A stretch of 64,000 bases of DNA. It comes from Sporosarcina limicola. Its GTDB lineage: Bacteria > Bacillota > Bacilli > Bacillales_A > Planococcaceae. The notes under the pieces were generated by a model, which was not told where the DNA came from, searched no databases, and saw only the letters and a list, made by a program, of their open reading frames with translations. Shown in pieces: positions 7,346 to 15,913 of the stretch. The stretch's first letter is position 1. Each line of letters begins with the position of its first letter. Made by a program: the position numbers and the translations under genes. Location: contig NZ_JADBEL010000001.1 in assembly GCF_014873855.1 (NCBI RefSeq), forward strand, positions 1 to 64,000. The letters are read 5' to 3'.

Positions 7346-8029
7346 ATGATAAAAAAAGAACGTCATGTATTGGTCATATTCCCTCATCCTGACGACGAGG
7401 CTTTCGGTGTATCCGGCACAATTTCCCTCTACAGAGAAATGGGCGTCCCCGTTACCTATGCTTGTCTGACACTCGGTGAAATGGGCCGGAATCTTGGAAA
7501 TCCACCGTTTGCAAATCGAGAAACATTGCCACAAATTCGGAAAAGCGAGTTAAAAAAAGCGTGTGAAGCAATGGGGCTAGACGATTTACGAATGATGGGG
7601 TTACGGGATAAAACAATTGAGTTTGAAGACGATGAAAAAATGGTGCAGCTCGTCACAGATCTGATGGAAGAGACAAATCCTTCACTCGTCATTTCATTCT
7701 ACCCCGGCCTGTCTGTTCACCCCGATCATGATGCCTCTGCACGCGCAGTTGTTCGTGCAGTTCGGAGAATTTCTGAAACAGAACGTCCCACTCTCTATAC
7801 AATTGCATTCGCTAATAATACAATCGAGGTACTTGGTGAACCTGATATCACTCATGATATTACAACTGTTTCAAAGAAAAAATTTGCTGCACTGCAATCA
7901 CATGCATCCCAAACCGTTTGGATGATGAAGGATATGGAAAAGAAATTAGAGGCGCAAGATCCTGATGCGATGAAATGGTTCCAGAATGAGCGTTTTTATA
8001 CGTATCGATGGGATCGGGACTTTGAATAA
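7346..8029 (+). CDS. bshB2: Bacillithiol biosynthesis deacetylase BshB2
   Basis: A 227-residue LmbE/PIG-L deacetylase. The zinc motif PHPDDEAFG is near residue 14 and the second metal-binding histidine lies in HPDHDA near residue 131. The enzyme removes acetate from N-acetylglucosaminyl-malate to give GlcN-malate, the second step of bacillithiol synthesis. The ATG at 7346 is eight bases from AAGGAGG; an overlapping TTG at 7343 is less likely. It is paired with yojF and followed by a strong terminator. Confidence 0.92.
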   Translation: MIKKERHVLVIFPHPDDEAFGVSGTISLYREMGVPVTYACLTLGEMGRNLGNPPFANRETLPQIRKSELKKACEAMGLDDLRMMGLRDKTIEFEDDEKMVQLVTDLMEETNPSLVISFYPGLSVHPDHDASARAVVRAVRRISETERPTLYTIAFANNTIEVLGEPDITHDITTVSKKKFAALQSHASQTVWMMKDMEKKLEAQDPDAMKWFQNERFYTYRWDRDFE

Positions 8030-8043
8030 GTTTTCTAACGGGG

Positions 8044-8070
8044 CCACAGTCTTTATGACTGTGGTTTTTT
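8044..8070 (+). terminator. Terminator of yojF-bshB2
   Basis: CCACAGTC (8044-8051) and GACTGTGG (8057-8064) form a perfect 8 bp stem with a five-base loop, followed by six T residues. Confidence 0.92.
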
Positions 8071-8080
8071 GCGAAAATTA

Positions 8081-8109
8081 TAGACTGGAAAATAAAAGTA
8101 GGTTATACT
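8081..8109 (+). promoter_or_regulatory. Probable SigA promoter for the YjiH-type carrier gene
   Basis: TAGACT at 8081-8086 and TATACT at 8104-8109 are separated by 17 bases. The predicted transcription start falls about ten bases before the large palindrome at 8134, which fits a repressed gene. Confidence 0.5.
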
Positions 8110-8133
8110 TTATTTATATATGAAAAAAGACTG

Positions 8134-8159
8134 ATAGCTTGTATACTTATACAAGCTAT
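8134..8159. promoter_or_regulatory. Near-perfect 26 bp palindrome, probable operator
   Basis: Arms ATAGCTTGTATA (8134-8145) and TATACAAGCTAT (8148-8159) are perfectly complementary with only two bases between them. A two-base gap is too small for an RNA hairpin loop, so a dimeric DNA-binding protein is the better reading. It lies between the promoter and the start codon at 8187. The regulator is not identified in the window. Confidence 0.65.
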
Positions 8160-8186
8160 TCATTTTTAAAGAAGGGGAGAATTCAG

Positions 8187-9542
8187 TTGAAAAAATTTGG
8201 TCTTTCTACATGGCTATTGTTTCTATTACCATCGATTCTCGGTATTATTTTATTCATGATCCCCTTAAAGTTTAACAGCGGCTGGAAAGTACCGATTGCC
8301 AAACTAGCGGATCTTCTATCAGGCACGATTGCTCCTATCATGCCTTGGACTGCGACAATTATTCTTATGGTTGCTGCACTTGGTTCGATTTTATTTTTAG
8401 CTGTGAGGCCTAGTAAACGTAAACCATCATTTATTACGGGTTTATTCAAAGTATCGTTCTTCTGGACGGTTGTTCGGATTGTCGGAGCCGTGTTTGCATT
8501 ACTCGTCATGCTCAAAGTTGGACCTGAAGCAATCTGGAGTGAGAATACCGGTGGCCTACTACTCGATCCAAATGAAGGACTTGTCACGTTTCTCTTCACC
8601 ATTTTCCTTTTTGCAGGATTGTTGTTGCCACTTCTCCTTAATTTCGGGTTACTCGAATTTTTTGGAACGATGATGGTGAAAATCATGCGTCCACTATTTA
8701 AATTGCCTGGCCGTTCATCGATTGATGCGCTTACGTCATGGATTGGGGACGGAACAATTGGTGTACTGCTCACAAGTAAACAGTATGAAGAGGGCTATTA
8801 TACGAAAAAAGAAGCGGCAATCATTGGAACAACATTTTCAGTCGTATCCATCACGTTTTCCATTATCATCATCGGATATGTTGGACTTGAAAAATATTTC
8901 CTACCGTTTTATGGAACTGTCATTTTGACTGGTCTCATACTCGCTTTTATTATGCCACGCATCTATCCGTTAGCTGGAAAAAAGGATGAATATATTGACG
9001 GAAGACCCTTTACTGGCGATGATGAAAAATTGCCTAAGGGATATAATTCATTATCTCACGGTCTTGAAAATGCATTGATAAAAGCGAGTACAAATCGCTC
9101 GTTTTTCAAAACGTTTACTGAAGGATTCAAAAACGTCCTTGATATGTGGATTGGTGTCATTCCTGTCGTCATGGCTTTCGGGACGGCCGCCCTCATTTTT
9201 GCGGAATATACGAGTGTCTTCACAATTTTAGGAAAACCATTCGAACCGATTCTATCCGTTCTAGGCGTTCCTGAATCAGCAGATGCCGCGCAACTTATGG
9301 TGGTTGGATTCACGGATATGTTCCTGCCAGTTATTTTGGCTAAAGGACTTATCACATCCCAATTGACATTGTTTGTCGTTGCTACGATTTCTGTGACACA
9401 ACTTGTTTTCATGGCTGAAGTCGGCGGTTTACTACTAGGGTCAAAAATCCCAGTAAACTTTGTCGATCTCGTTGTCATTTTCCTTTTACGAACATTGATT
9501 GCGTTGCCTATTATCGCTGGAGTGGCACATCTTTTATTTTAA
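8187..9542 (+). CDS. YjiH family transporter with two nucleoside-recognition (Gate) domains
   Basis: A 451-residue polytopic membrane protein. The start is TTG at 8187, preceded by AAGGGGAG; the longer frame back to 8139 would overlap the operator. GLLLPLLLNFGLLEFFGTMM with LTSWIGDGTIGVLLTSKQY, and later GVIPVVMAFGTAALIF with VVGFTDMFLPVILAKG, are the repeated Gate-domain motifs of the YjiH family. Such proteins are presumed solute carriers but the substrate is unknown. A palindrome in the leader suggests substrate-responsive control. Confidence 0.82.
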   Translation: MKKFGLSTWLLFLLPSILGIILFMIPLKFNSGWKVPIAKLADLLSGTIAPIMPWTATIILMVAALGSILFLAVRPSKRKPSFITGLFKVSFFWTVVRIVGAVFALLVMLKVGPEAIWSENTGGLLLDPNEGLVTFLFTIFLFAGLLLPLLLNFGLLEFFGTMMVKIMRPLFKLPGRSSIDALTSWIGDGTIGVLLTSKQYEEGYYTKKEAAIIGTTFSVVSITFSIIIIGYVGLEKYFLPFYGTVILTGLILAFIMPRIYPLAGKKDEYIDGRPFTGDDEKLPKGYNSLSHGLENALIKASTNRSFFKTFTEGFKNVLDMWIGVIPVVMAFGTAALIFAEYTSVFTILGKPFEPILSVLGVPESADAAQLMVVGFTDMFLPVILAKGLITSQLTLFVVATISVTQLVFMAEVGGLLLGSKIPVNFVDLVVIFLLRTLIALPIIAGVAHLLF

Positions 9543-9555
9543 TGGAATACGGAGA

Positions 9556-9582
9556 GGCCTCGCTTATCGTTGCGGGGCTTTT
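9556..9582 (+). terminator. Terminator of the YjiH-type gene
   Basis: GCCTCGC (9557-9563) pairs with GCGGGGC (9572-9578), allowing one G-T pair, followed by TTTTCC. Confidence 0.7.
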
Positions 9583-9689
9583 CCTGTTGGATTACTTTAA
9601 GTTTGAGTCGTAAGTTTCATGCGCGGTAGCAAGGCTCGTTTGCGCTTAGGCCTGCCTGATTTGTTACTTGGATGCGAGACTTCATTCCA

Positions 9690-9727
9690 CACTAAAAACC
9701 ACGGAATATATTCCGTGGCCTTTAGTG
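9690..9727 (-). terminator. Terminator of tdh
   Basis: CACTAAA at 9690 and TTTAGTG at 9721 flank CCACGGAATATATTCCGTGG, a perfect 10 bp palindrome-type stem. On the bottom strand the second arm reads into TTTTTAG, and the tdh stop codon abuts it. Confidence 0.85.
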
Positions 9728-10672
9728 TTATGCACTCAATTTCAGCTTCAATTTCAACAGCATATCCGCTGTCATTTTATCCAAATTATAATTTGTTTTA
9801 AAACCCCATTCAGCAATGGCAACTGATGGATCGATTGAATCAGGCCAACTGTCAGCAATTGCTTGACGTACAGGGTCAACATCGTATGCGATTTCAAACG
9901 ACGGAATATGCTTCTTGATTGAAGCGGCAATTTGCGATGGTTCGAAGCTCATCGCTGTCACATTAAACGCATTCCGATGATCCAATTTTGTAGGATCCGC
10001 TTCCATTAAATCAACAATCGCCTGCAACGCATCTGGCATATACATCATGTCCATATATGTGCCTTCCGCAATATAGGATGTATATTTCCGTTCTTCCAAT
10101 GCTTTGTAATAAATATCGACCGCATAATCCGTTGTCCCTCCACCAGGTTGCGCTACATATGAGATAAGTCCCGGGAAACGGACGCCCCGTGTGTCGAGTC
10201 CAAACTTATGGAAATAATAATCGCAAAGTAATTCACCCGCGACTTTATTGACCCCATACATGGTCGTTGGGCGTTGCAGCGTATCTTGCGGCGTATCTTT
10301 TTTCGGCGTTGACGGGCCAAATGCACCAATCGAACTTGGTGTGAAAAATTGCATATTCAATTCGCGTGATACTTCAAGTGAATTCATCAACCCACCCATG
10401 TTGAGGTTCCATGCAAACAATGGCTCCTCTTCCGCTTTTGCAGATAATAGCGCCGCCATATGCATCATCGTATCTGCACCGAAATCTTTTGCAAGGGTAT
10501 GCATTTTATTGGTATCTGTCACATCAAGAATTTCGAAAGGTCCCTCTATTGCTGAATTCGTACGACGTATATCTGTTGCCAATACATTATCCGTACCATA
10601 TTCTGAACGAAGCTTTGCAATCAATTCGGAACCAATTTGCCCGAGAGCACCTGTCACCATTATTTTCTTCAT
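9728..10672 (-). CDS. tdh: L-threonine 3-dehydrogenase, short-chain dehydrogenase (epimerase-like) type
   Basis: A 314-residue NAD-dependent enzyme of the extended SDR family: [13 protein letters not shown] at the N-terminus binds [16 protein letters not shown] supplies the catalytic Ser region, and YGVNKVAGE carries the Tyr-xxx-Lys pair. PTTMYGVNK and RYPGLIS-like FPGLISY are typical of bacterial SDR-type threonine dehydrogenase. It oxidises L-threonine to 2-amino-3-ketobutyrate, which kbl then cleaves. The start is MKKIMVTG at 10672. kbl lies 1.4 kb upstream on the same strand, separated by an opposite-strand gene and a repeat array. Confidence 0.9.
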   Translation of the reverse strand: MKKIMVTGALGQIGSELIAKLRSEYGTDNVLATDIRRTNSAIEGPFEILDVTDTNKMHTLAKDFGADTMMHMAALLSAKAEEEPLFAWNLNMGGLMNSLEVSRELNMQFFTPSSIGAFGPSTPKKDTPQDTLQRPTTMYGVNKVAGELLCDYYFHKFGLDTRGVRFPGLISYVAQPGGGTTDYAVDIYYKALEERKYTSYIAEGTYMDMMYMPDALQAIVDLMEADPTKLDHRNAFNVTAMSFEPSQIAASIKKHIPSFEIAYDVDPVRQAIADSWPDSIDPSVAIAEWGFKTNYNLDKMTADMLLKLKLKLSA

Positions 10673-10863
10673 TTCTATACACCCCATTAGTAGACGTTTG
10701 TGTTTTTGGAGAGAACACTCAATTCGAAGTTAATCATTAACTCATATTTAATCGATTAATTTCATTATAAGTTGTTCGTTCCAAAAACACAATAATGATT
10801 TCATTATATATAAAGTTATGTCGGATTTTTCTGGTATAATGAAAGAAAAATGCGAGGTGCATA

Positions 10864-11535
10864 ATGTCTAAAAATAAGCCTTTCTTCTTTTCAAAAGTGT
10901 TCAAATTCGTTCTACTCATTGTTATCGGGACTCTACTTACGCTTATTTTATCTGCATATGGCGTTTCCAAATGGATTACCATTGTTGCGGTACTCACGCT
11001 ATATGTTTCTGTCACCACCCTATGGCCGATTCACATCATCTACAAATCAAAATCACTCCGTTTTATTGACAACTACATTTCCAGCAATTATAAGAGACCC
11101 ATTTTCGGTTATTCCTACGCTCTAGCCTATGGTAATAAACGCGATGTCGAAGATTCCTTGAAGCGCATCATGAACACATATAAACAAAAGGATATACAGG
11201 ATGTATACGGAGCGAATCTGGCTATTTTTCAAAATGATTCCAGAAAACTGCTAGATCATGCAAATCATATCGCCGGACAGGAATTCAAGGATTATTATCA
11301 AGGATTTGCCTATGTGATGACTGGTAACTTTGAAAAAGCTGGGGAGTTTCTCGCAAAACTGCATACACCTTGGATGATTCATGCATTGAAAGCCCATCTT
11401 GCCCTAAAACGTGGCAATCAAGATGAATTTCGTCTGGAGGCAGATCAATCCATTAATAGTGCGATTGGTATGCAAAAGTATGTCCTGCATCATACATTGA
11501 GGCGAATAGAAAATGAAGAGTTTTCAATAGTTTGA
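10864..11535 (+). CDS. Membrane-anchored protein of unknown function with TPR-like C-terminal half
   Basis: A 223-residue protein starting MSKNKPFFFSKVFKFV, with two transmembrane helices at about 13-36 and 38-58. The rest is helical and alternates YANLA/NDSRKLLDHANHIAG, FAYVMTGNFEKAGEFLAKL and HALKAHLALKRGNQDEF, resembling tetratricopeptide-like pairs. No enzyme motif is seen. GCGAGGTGC lies just before the ATG. It is divergent from tdh and has its own terminator; its insertion between kbl and tdh separates two genes usually adjacent. Confidence 0.65.
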   Translation: MSKNKPFFFSKVFKFVLLIVIGTLLTLILSAYGVSKWITIVAVLTLYVSVTTLWPIHIIYKSKSLRFIDNYISSNYKRPIFGYSYALAYGNKRDVEDSLKRIMNTYKQKDIQDVYGANLAIFQNDSRKLLDHANHIAGQEFKDYYQGFAYVMTGNFEKAGEFLAKLHTPWMIHALKAHLALKRGNQDEFRLEADQSINSAIGMQKYVLHHTLRRIENEEFSIV

Positions 11536-11541
11536 AAAGGA

Positions 11542-11568
11542 AAAGTCTGCTTGGCCGCGGACTTTTTT
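11542..11568 (+). terminator. Terminator of the TPR-like membrane protein gene
   Basis: AAAGTCTGC (11542-11550) pairs with GCGGACTTT (11557-11565), with one G-T pair, followed by a T run. Confidence 0.8.
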
Positions 11569-11607
11569 GTTTGAGTGAGTATTTGCGTGATTGGGATGGT
11601 CTATTCG

Positions 11608-12044
11608 CATGACAGTTTCGGCGGTTGCCATGACAGTTCTGCGATTTGCCATGACAGTTGCCACGCGCCATTACAGTTTACTCGATTGCCCTCACAGTTC
11701 TGCGATTCGCCATGACAGTTGCCACGCGCCATTACAGTTTACTCGATTGCCCTCACAGTTCTGCAATTTGCCATGACAGTTGCCACGCGCCATTACAGTT
11801 TACTCGATTGCCATGACAGTTCTGCGATTCGCCATTACAGTTGCCACGCGCCATTACAGTTTCGACGGTTGCCATGACAGTTCTGCGATTCGCCATGACA
11901 GTTGCCACGCGCCATTACAGTTTCGACGGTTGCCATGACAGTTCTGCGATTCGCCATGACAGTTGCCACGCGCCATTACAGTTTACTCGATTGCCCTCAC
12001 AGTTCTGCAATTTGCCATGACAGTTGCCACGCGTCATCCAATTC
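11608..12044 (+). repeat. Tandem array, family A (core GCCATGACAGTT), 22 units in 61 bp super-repeats
   Basis: Cores (aligned at CATGACAGTT or its variants CATTACAGTT and CCTCACAGTT) start at 11608, 11629, 11650, 11669, 11690, 11711, 11730, 11751, 11772, 11791, 11812, 11833, 11852, 11873, 11894, 11913, 11934, 11955, 11974, 11995, 12016 and 12035. The spacing is exactly 21, 21, 19 throughout, about seven 61 bp periods. The short spacer is always GCCACGC-like and the long ones CTGCGATTC or TACTCGATT-like. A 61 bp period rotates the reading frame, so it is not protein coding. Confidence 0.9.
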
Positions 12045-12050
12045 AATTCA

Positions 12051-12080
12051 AAAACCCCGGACAGCCTTAGCTACCCGGGG
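12051..12080 (-). terminator. Terminator of kbl
   Basis: CCCCGG at 12055-12060 pairs with CCGGGG at 12075-12080, with AAAA on the top strand giving a T run on the bottom strand downstream of the kbl stop at 12098. Confidence 0.8.
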
Positions 12081-12097
12081 TACGTTTACCAATTCAA

Positions 12098-13288
12098 TTA
12101 TGAAATTACGCCAAGTTCTTTTCCAACTTTAGCGTAGATTTCTAGTGCATTGTCGAGCATTTCTTTCGTATGGGCTGCAGTCGGCATATTGCGGACGCGG
12201 CCTTTTCCTTTGGCAACTGTTGGGAAGACGATTGATTTTGCGTAGACGCCTTCTTCCGCGAGACGCTTTGAAAACTGTTGTGTCAACTTCTCTTCGCCTA
12301 TGATGCAAGGGGTAATCGGTGTTTCCGATACGCCAATGTTAAAGCCGAGCTTGGAGAGTCCAGCTTTCAAGTAGTTACCATTTTCCCACACTTTGTCATG
12401 GAGTTCAGTGGATTCCATGATTTTATCGAGCGCGCCCATGATTGCCGCAACGTCGCCAGCTGGAAGTGCTGTAGAGAACAGGAAGGGACGTGAACGAACT
12501 TTCAACCAATCAATTAATTCCTGCGTCCCTGCGACATAGCCACCTACGACACCAATTGCTTTCGACAAGGTACCAATTTGGAAATCAATCTCTTTTTCAA
12601 GACCGAAATGTTTCACGGTCCCTTTTCCTTTGCCCATGACGCCAGATCCATGCGCATCATCGACATAGGTGATCAAATTGAATTCCTTCGCAATCTTGAC
12701 AATTTCCGGAAGATTGGCAACGTTGCCGTCCATCGAAAAGACACCATCCGTAATGTACATTACTTTCTCATACAAACCAGATTCCATCGTCGCTTTCGCT
12801 TTCGCACGAAGGTCATCCATATCCTGATGATTAATGCGGATGACTTTCGCACCAGAAAGGCGGCAACCGTCAATGATTGAAGCGTGGTTCAGTTCATCCG
12901 AAAGAATCGCATCCTTTTTGTTCATAACTGCAGAAATCGCCGCCATATTACAATTGAGACCAGATTGGTAGAAAATCGCTGCTTCGGTTCCTTTGAACTC
13001 CGCAAGCTTCTCTTCAAGTTTCACATGGATATCGAGCGTACCGTTTATCGTGCGAACAGCCCCTGCACCGACGCCGTATTTTTCAGTTGCTGCAATCGCA
13101 AGCTTCTTTAAATCTTCATCAGTCGCTAACCCCAAGTAGTTATTTGATGATAAATTAATAAGGTCATTGCCTTTTATTTTAATAATTGGGCCATTTGGAC
13201 CTTCAACTGGATCGATTTCATTATAGAGGCCTTGTTCACGGAGTTCTTTTAAATTTTCCCGTAAAAATGTATCGAGTACTTTTGACAA
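12098..13288 (-). CDS. kbl: Glycine C-acetyltransferase (2-amino-3-ketobutyrate CoA ligase)
   Basis: A 396-residue PLP-dependent enzyme of the alpha-oxoamine synthase family. [48 protein letters not shown] (Asp binding the pyridine nitrogen) and the PLP-lysine motif [16 protein letters not shown] are all present. It cleaves 2-amino-3-ketobutyrate with CoA to glycine and acetyl-CoA, the second step of threonine breakdown after Tdh. BioF is the main alternative, but length, motifs and the nearby tdh favour Kbl. Confidence 0.93.
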   Translation of the reverse strand: MSKVLDTFLRENLKELREQGLYNEIDPVEGPNGPIIKIKGNDLINLSSNNYLGLATDEDLKKLAIAATEKYGVGAGAVRTINGTLDIHVKLEEKLAEFKGTEAAIFYQSGLNCNMAAISAVMNKKDAILSDELNHASIIDGCRLSGAKVIRINHQDMDDLRAKAKATMESGLYEKVMYITDGVFSMDGNVANLPEIVKIAKEFNLITYVDDAHGSGVMGKGKGTVKHFGLEKEIDFQIGTLSKAIGVVGGYVAGTQELIDWLKVRSRPFLFSTALPAGDVAAIMGALDKIMESTELHDKVWENGNYLKAGLSKLGFNIGVSETPITPCIIGEEKLTQQFSKRLAEEGVYAKSIVFPTVAKGKGRVRNMPTAAHTKEMLDNALEIYAKVGKELGVIS

Positions 13289-13366
13289 AGCAATCTTCCT
13301 TTCAAACTGATGATACCTCTATTTTACCACACGTTGAACCCTTGTGTAGAATGAGGTACATCCCGG

Positions 13367-14443
13367 TCAAAAAAGGTTAAAGAGTACTTTTGATTTCTCT
13401 TCAAAAGCGGCTTGCTTAATGGCAGAATCCATTGTACTAATCATGCTATTTTCAGCTTGTGCATAAGACTGCATATACCCAGTCGCGTCGAGGATTTTTT
13501 CTCTATAGGCCTCACTAATACGGCTGATTTTCTCTTCCGCATCCGTATCATCCGTACACATCTGTACGAGGTCCAGCAATTCATCTCCCGGACGTTCCGG
13601 ATCGTAGGCATGCGGTTTCGTCGCGTCGAGAATGCAAACCGACAATTCTTTGAAAAGGACGAGATCCACCCCACTCGGATCGAGTCCGCACCATCCGTAA
13701 AGAACGTCAAATCCTCGTTTTTCTGCTACAGCTCCAAGCGCTTTCATCAGCGTCGATTTACCAGTGCCAGGAAGACCCTTAATAAGGATCCGCCTTTCCG
13801 TCCGCTTTGTAATCGAGGGAATGAAATCCTGCGCCCCACCCGACGTCAATGAACCGATAAGCCTATGTGAAACAGTCGATTTTTTATTTAACTCGACTAT
13901 TCCAAACAACTCTTCTATTAACGATTCAATAAGTTTTTCATGTAGATCCCACATCATCCGCTCGATGTTCACCACTTCCCACTCGTCGTGGATTTTCTTT
14001 GCAGCGGCAAGCGTTTCTAAAGATTTTACAAGCGCGGTCTCCGCTTCTCCCAATTTTCCTACGACAAATCCGTTCTGCTCACGTAACTTTGCTTCATCGT
14101 ACACATCGTAAAAGCTGACTACTTGGTGCCGCCCCCCTATATCCACAGGTTCTAGTGCAACCGGATGTGACGCTTGAATGAAGAGGATATTTGGACCTTT
14201 CACGAAAATGGCATCCGTCTTGTCAGGTTGCACGGGGTTCATGAATCTGTCAACATCAAATCCCCGTTTCACAAAATGCATCACGGTTTCATTTAATAAG
14301 TTTGAAATTGCATTCGTCGGAGGACACTTCAAAAATAACGTTTTAGACGCAGAAGCAATCAGTGTGTCATATTTATGGGAAATCCCAAGTCCTGTATAGG
14401 CTGTCCCCATATATTGGGTTATCATTCCGTATATGTCGACCAT
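13367..14443 (-). CDS. PRK06851-type P-loop ATPase with a degenerate first nucleotide site
   Basis: About 358 residues, built from two similar P-loop halves. The C-terminal half has an intact Walker A, ILIKGLPGTGKSTLMKALG. The corresponding position in the N-terminal half reads LFLKCPPTNAISNLLNETV, where the GxxxxGKS residues are lost. HPVALEPVDIGG and GWCGLDPSGVDL follow in the equivalent places of the two halves. Proteins of this family occur in spore formers and have no established function. The start is uncertain: ATG at 14443 follows AGAAAGG with no spacing, and ATG at 14425 is an alternative. Confidence 0.75.
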   Translation of the reverse strand: MVDIYGMITQYMGTAYTGLGISHKYDTLIASASKTLFLKCPPTNAISNLLNETVMHFVKRGFDVDRFMNPVQPDKTDAIFVKGPNILFIQASHPVALEPVDIGGRHQVVSFYDVYDEAKLREQNGFVVGKLGEAETALVKSLETLAAAKKIHDEWEVVNIERMMWDLHEKLIESLIEELFGIVELNKKSTVSHRLIGSLTSGGAQDFIPSITKRTERRILIKGLPGTGKSTLMKALGAVAEKRGFDVLYGWCGLDPSGVDLVLFKELSVCILDATKPHAYDPERPGDELLDLVQMCTDDTDAEEKISRISEAYREKILDATGYMQSYAQAENSMISTMDSAIKQAAFEEKSKVLFNLF

Positions 14444-14481
14444 CCTTTCTGTACATATGATTAACCTATGCGCGGATAACA

Positions 14482-14512
14482 AAAAAAAGCACCGCTTAGA
14501 TGCGCGTGCTTC
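14482..14512 (-). terminator. Terminator of the YczE/YitT-type gene
   Basis: AAGCAC (14488-14493) and GTGCTT (14507-14512) form a stem extended inward by GC pairs; on the bottom strand it is followed by eight T residues. Confidence 0.85.
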
Positions 14513-14524
14513 AAAAAATTCATT

Positions 14525-15157
14525 TTAGAATAAAATCTTTTCGTCTTCCTCACCTATCAATTTCAATAATAATTTCCGAGATTGAGGGAGCGTATAATGG
14601 ACAAATTGCCCGATAAGGAGAGCGATTATAACTGTACCGACCCCAACAGGACCACCGAGCAGCCAACCAAGGAGCGCAACAACAACTTCAATCATTGTAC
14701 GTATTCTCTTCACACTAATCCCCAGCTTATCGACTAGTAGAAGCATAAGACTATCACGTGGACCAGCACCAATATTCGGAGATACATAGACCCCGACACC
14801 ATAGGACATGACTACAATACCTATTATAAAAATAGTTATTTGCCCGATTAGAGTAGTGAAATCTGGAAGCAACCAGTTAAATATGTCTATAAAAATTCCA
14901 AGAAGCAACATGTTGAGCCATGTTCCAATTTTCGGCCATTCTTTCAAAACCATAGCCGTCGCAATAATAATAACAAACCCTGTTATAATTCCCCATGTAC
15001 CGATTGTTAATCCAAATTTTTGATATAAACCAACATGCAAAACATCCCAAGGTCCGATACCGAGACGCTGCCCTTTGATGGTCATTGAAATACCAAGGGA
15101 GACTATTAATAAGCCACCTAAAAAAAAGGCCCATCTCCAAAACAAAATCTTTCTCAT
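14525..15157 (-). CDS. YczE/YyaS/YitT family membrane protein
   Basis: A 210-residue protein with five or six transmembrane helices. MTIKGQRLGIGPWDVLHVGL near the N-terminus and its repeat VYVSPNIGAGPRDSLMLLLVDKLG in the second half are the duplicated signature of the YczE/YitT family (the G-x-GP-[RW]-D motif). Members are integral membrane proteins of unclear function; YczE influences surfactin production in B. subtilis. Its own terminator follows. Confidence 0.85.
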   Translation of the reverse strand: MRKILFWRWAFFLGGLLIVSLGISMTIKGQRLGIGPWDVLHVGLYQKFGLTIGTWGIITGFVIIIATAMVLKEWPKIGTWLNMLLLGIFIDIFNWLLPDFTTLIGQITIFIIGIVVMSYGVGVYVSPNIGAGPRDSLMLLLVDKLGISVKRIRTMIEVVVALLGWLLGGPVGVGTVIIALLIGQFVHYTLPQSRKLLLKLIGEEDEKILF

Positions 15158-15317
15158 TCTAATCCTTCTTTCTAAAACCTACACATTAAATGAAAAGCGC
15201 AAGGCGACGCTCAGACACTGTTCCATGTCGAAAAAATTTAAAAATCATCCACGAAAAGCATGAATGATTATTTCAATAACCTATTCATTGTAGCATGCGC
15301 ATCGCCTAAGATACATG

Positions 15318-15812
15318 CTATCTATCTTTCACGATATCACAAAATGACGCATCAATTGAGTGAGCAAGCGCTTCAGGCACTAGTCTCAATTGTAATCCAG
15401 GTTTTCCTGCGCTAACAATTATTTTATCGATTTCCTTAGCAGAATGGTGAATAAACGTTGGATACTTCTTTTTCATACCAATTGGCGAACAACCGCCTCG
15501 CACATAACCCGTCTCTTTCGTCAGATCTTTCAACGGTAACATATCCAACTTCTTTACATCTGCTGCTCTCGCCGCTTTTTTCAGGTCAAGTTCGAGTGCC
15601 ACAGGAACTAAAAAAATGAAAAGCTCTCTCAGTCCCGCAATTGTGACTAACGTTTTATAGACACTATCCACTGATTGCCCCGTTTTTTCTGCGACGGAGA
15701 CACCGTCCAGCAAGCCGTCGTTTACATCGTACTCCATTAGATCGTAGACAATACTCTCGCCATCCAAAATCCGTACTGCATTCGTCTTTACTTTCTTATT
15801 TTGTTTAGCCAT
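15318..15812 (-). CDS. ybaK: Cys-tRNA(Pro)/Cys-tRNA(Cys) deacylase YbaK
   Basis: A 164-residue YbaK/EbsC-type trans-editing protein. KTNAVRILDGESIVYDLMEY, the family's VYKTLVTIAG segment with the catalytic-pocket lysine, VALELDLKKAARA and TGYVRGGCSPIGMKKKYPTF are all diagnostic. It hydrolyses Cys mischarged on tRNA(Pro). Length is typical (about 160). The gene is preceded by GGAGATGC and stands alone. Confidence 0.93.
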   Translation of the reverse strand: MAKQNKKVKTNAVRILDGESIVYDLMEYDVNDGLLDGVSVAEKTGQSVDSVYKTLVTIAGLRELFIFLVPVALELDLKKAARAADVKKLDMLPLKDLTKETGYVRGGCSPIGMKKKYPTFIHHSAKEIDKIIVSAGKPGLQLRLVPEALAHSIDASFCDIVKDR

Positions 15813-15871
15813 CCGTGCATCTCCTTTTCTGAAGTTGTCGAGAGCCAGGGTACCAGACGCTCCCCACTCAA

Positions 15872-15904
15872 AACGAAAAGGTCGCCATTTTATAGGCGAC
15901 CTTA
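15872..15904 (-). terminator. Terminator of the gene ending at 15914
   Basis: AAGGTCGCC (15878-15886) pairs perfectly with GGCGACCTT (15895-15903) around an A/T loop, followed on the bottom strand by TTTTCG. Confidence 0.85.
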
Positions 15905-15913
15905 CATATCTAA

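Noticed and set aside
8134..8159. Rho-independent terminator or riboswitch
   Set aside because: A two-base gap cannot form the hairpin tip without breaking pairs, there is no T run, and it lies between promoter and start codon.
11608..12044. CRISPR array
   Set aside because: Spacers are 7-9 bases and themselves repeated, the core is 12 bases, and no cas genes are present.
11591..12132. Open frames on the top strand through the repeat array
   Set aside because: The 61 bp period rotates the frame, the products are repeats of the array, and there is no ribosome binding site.
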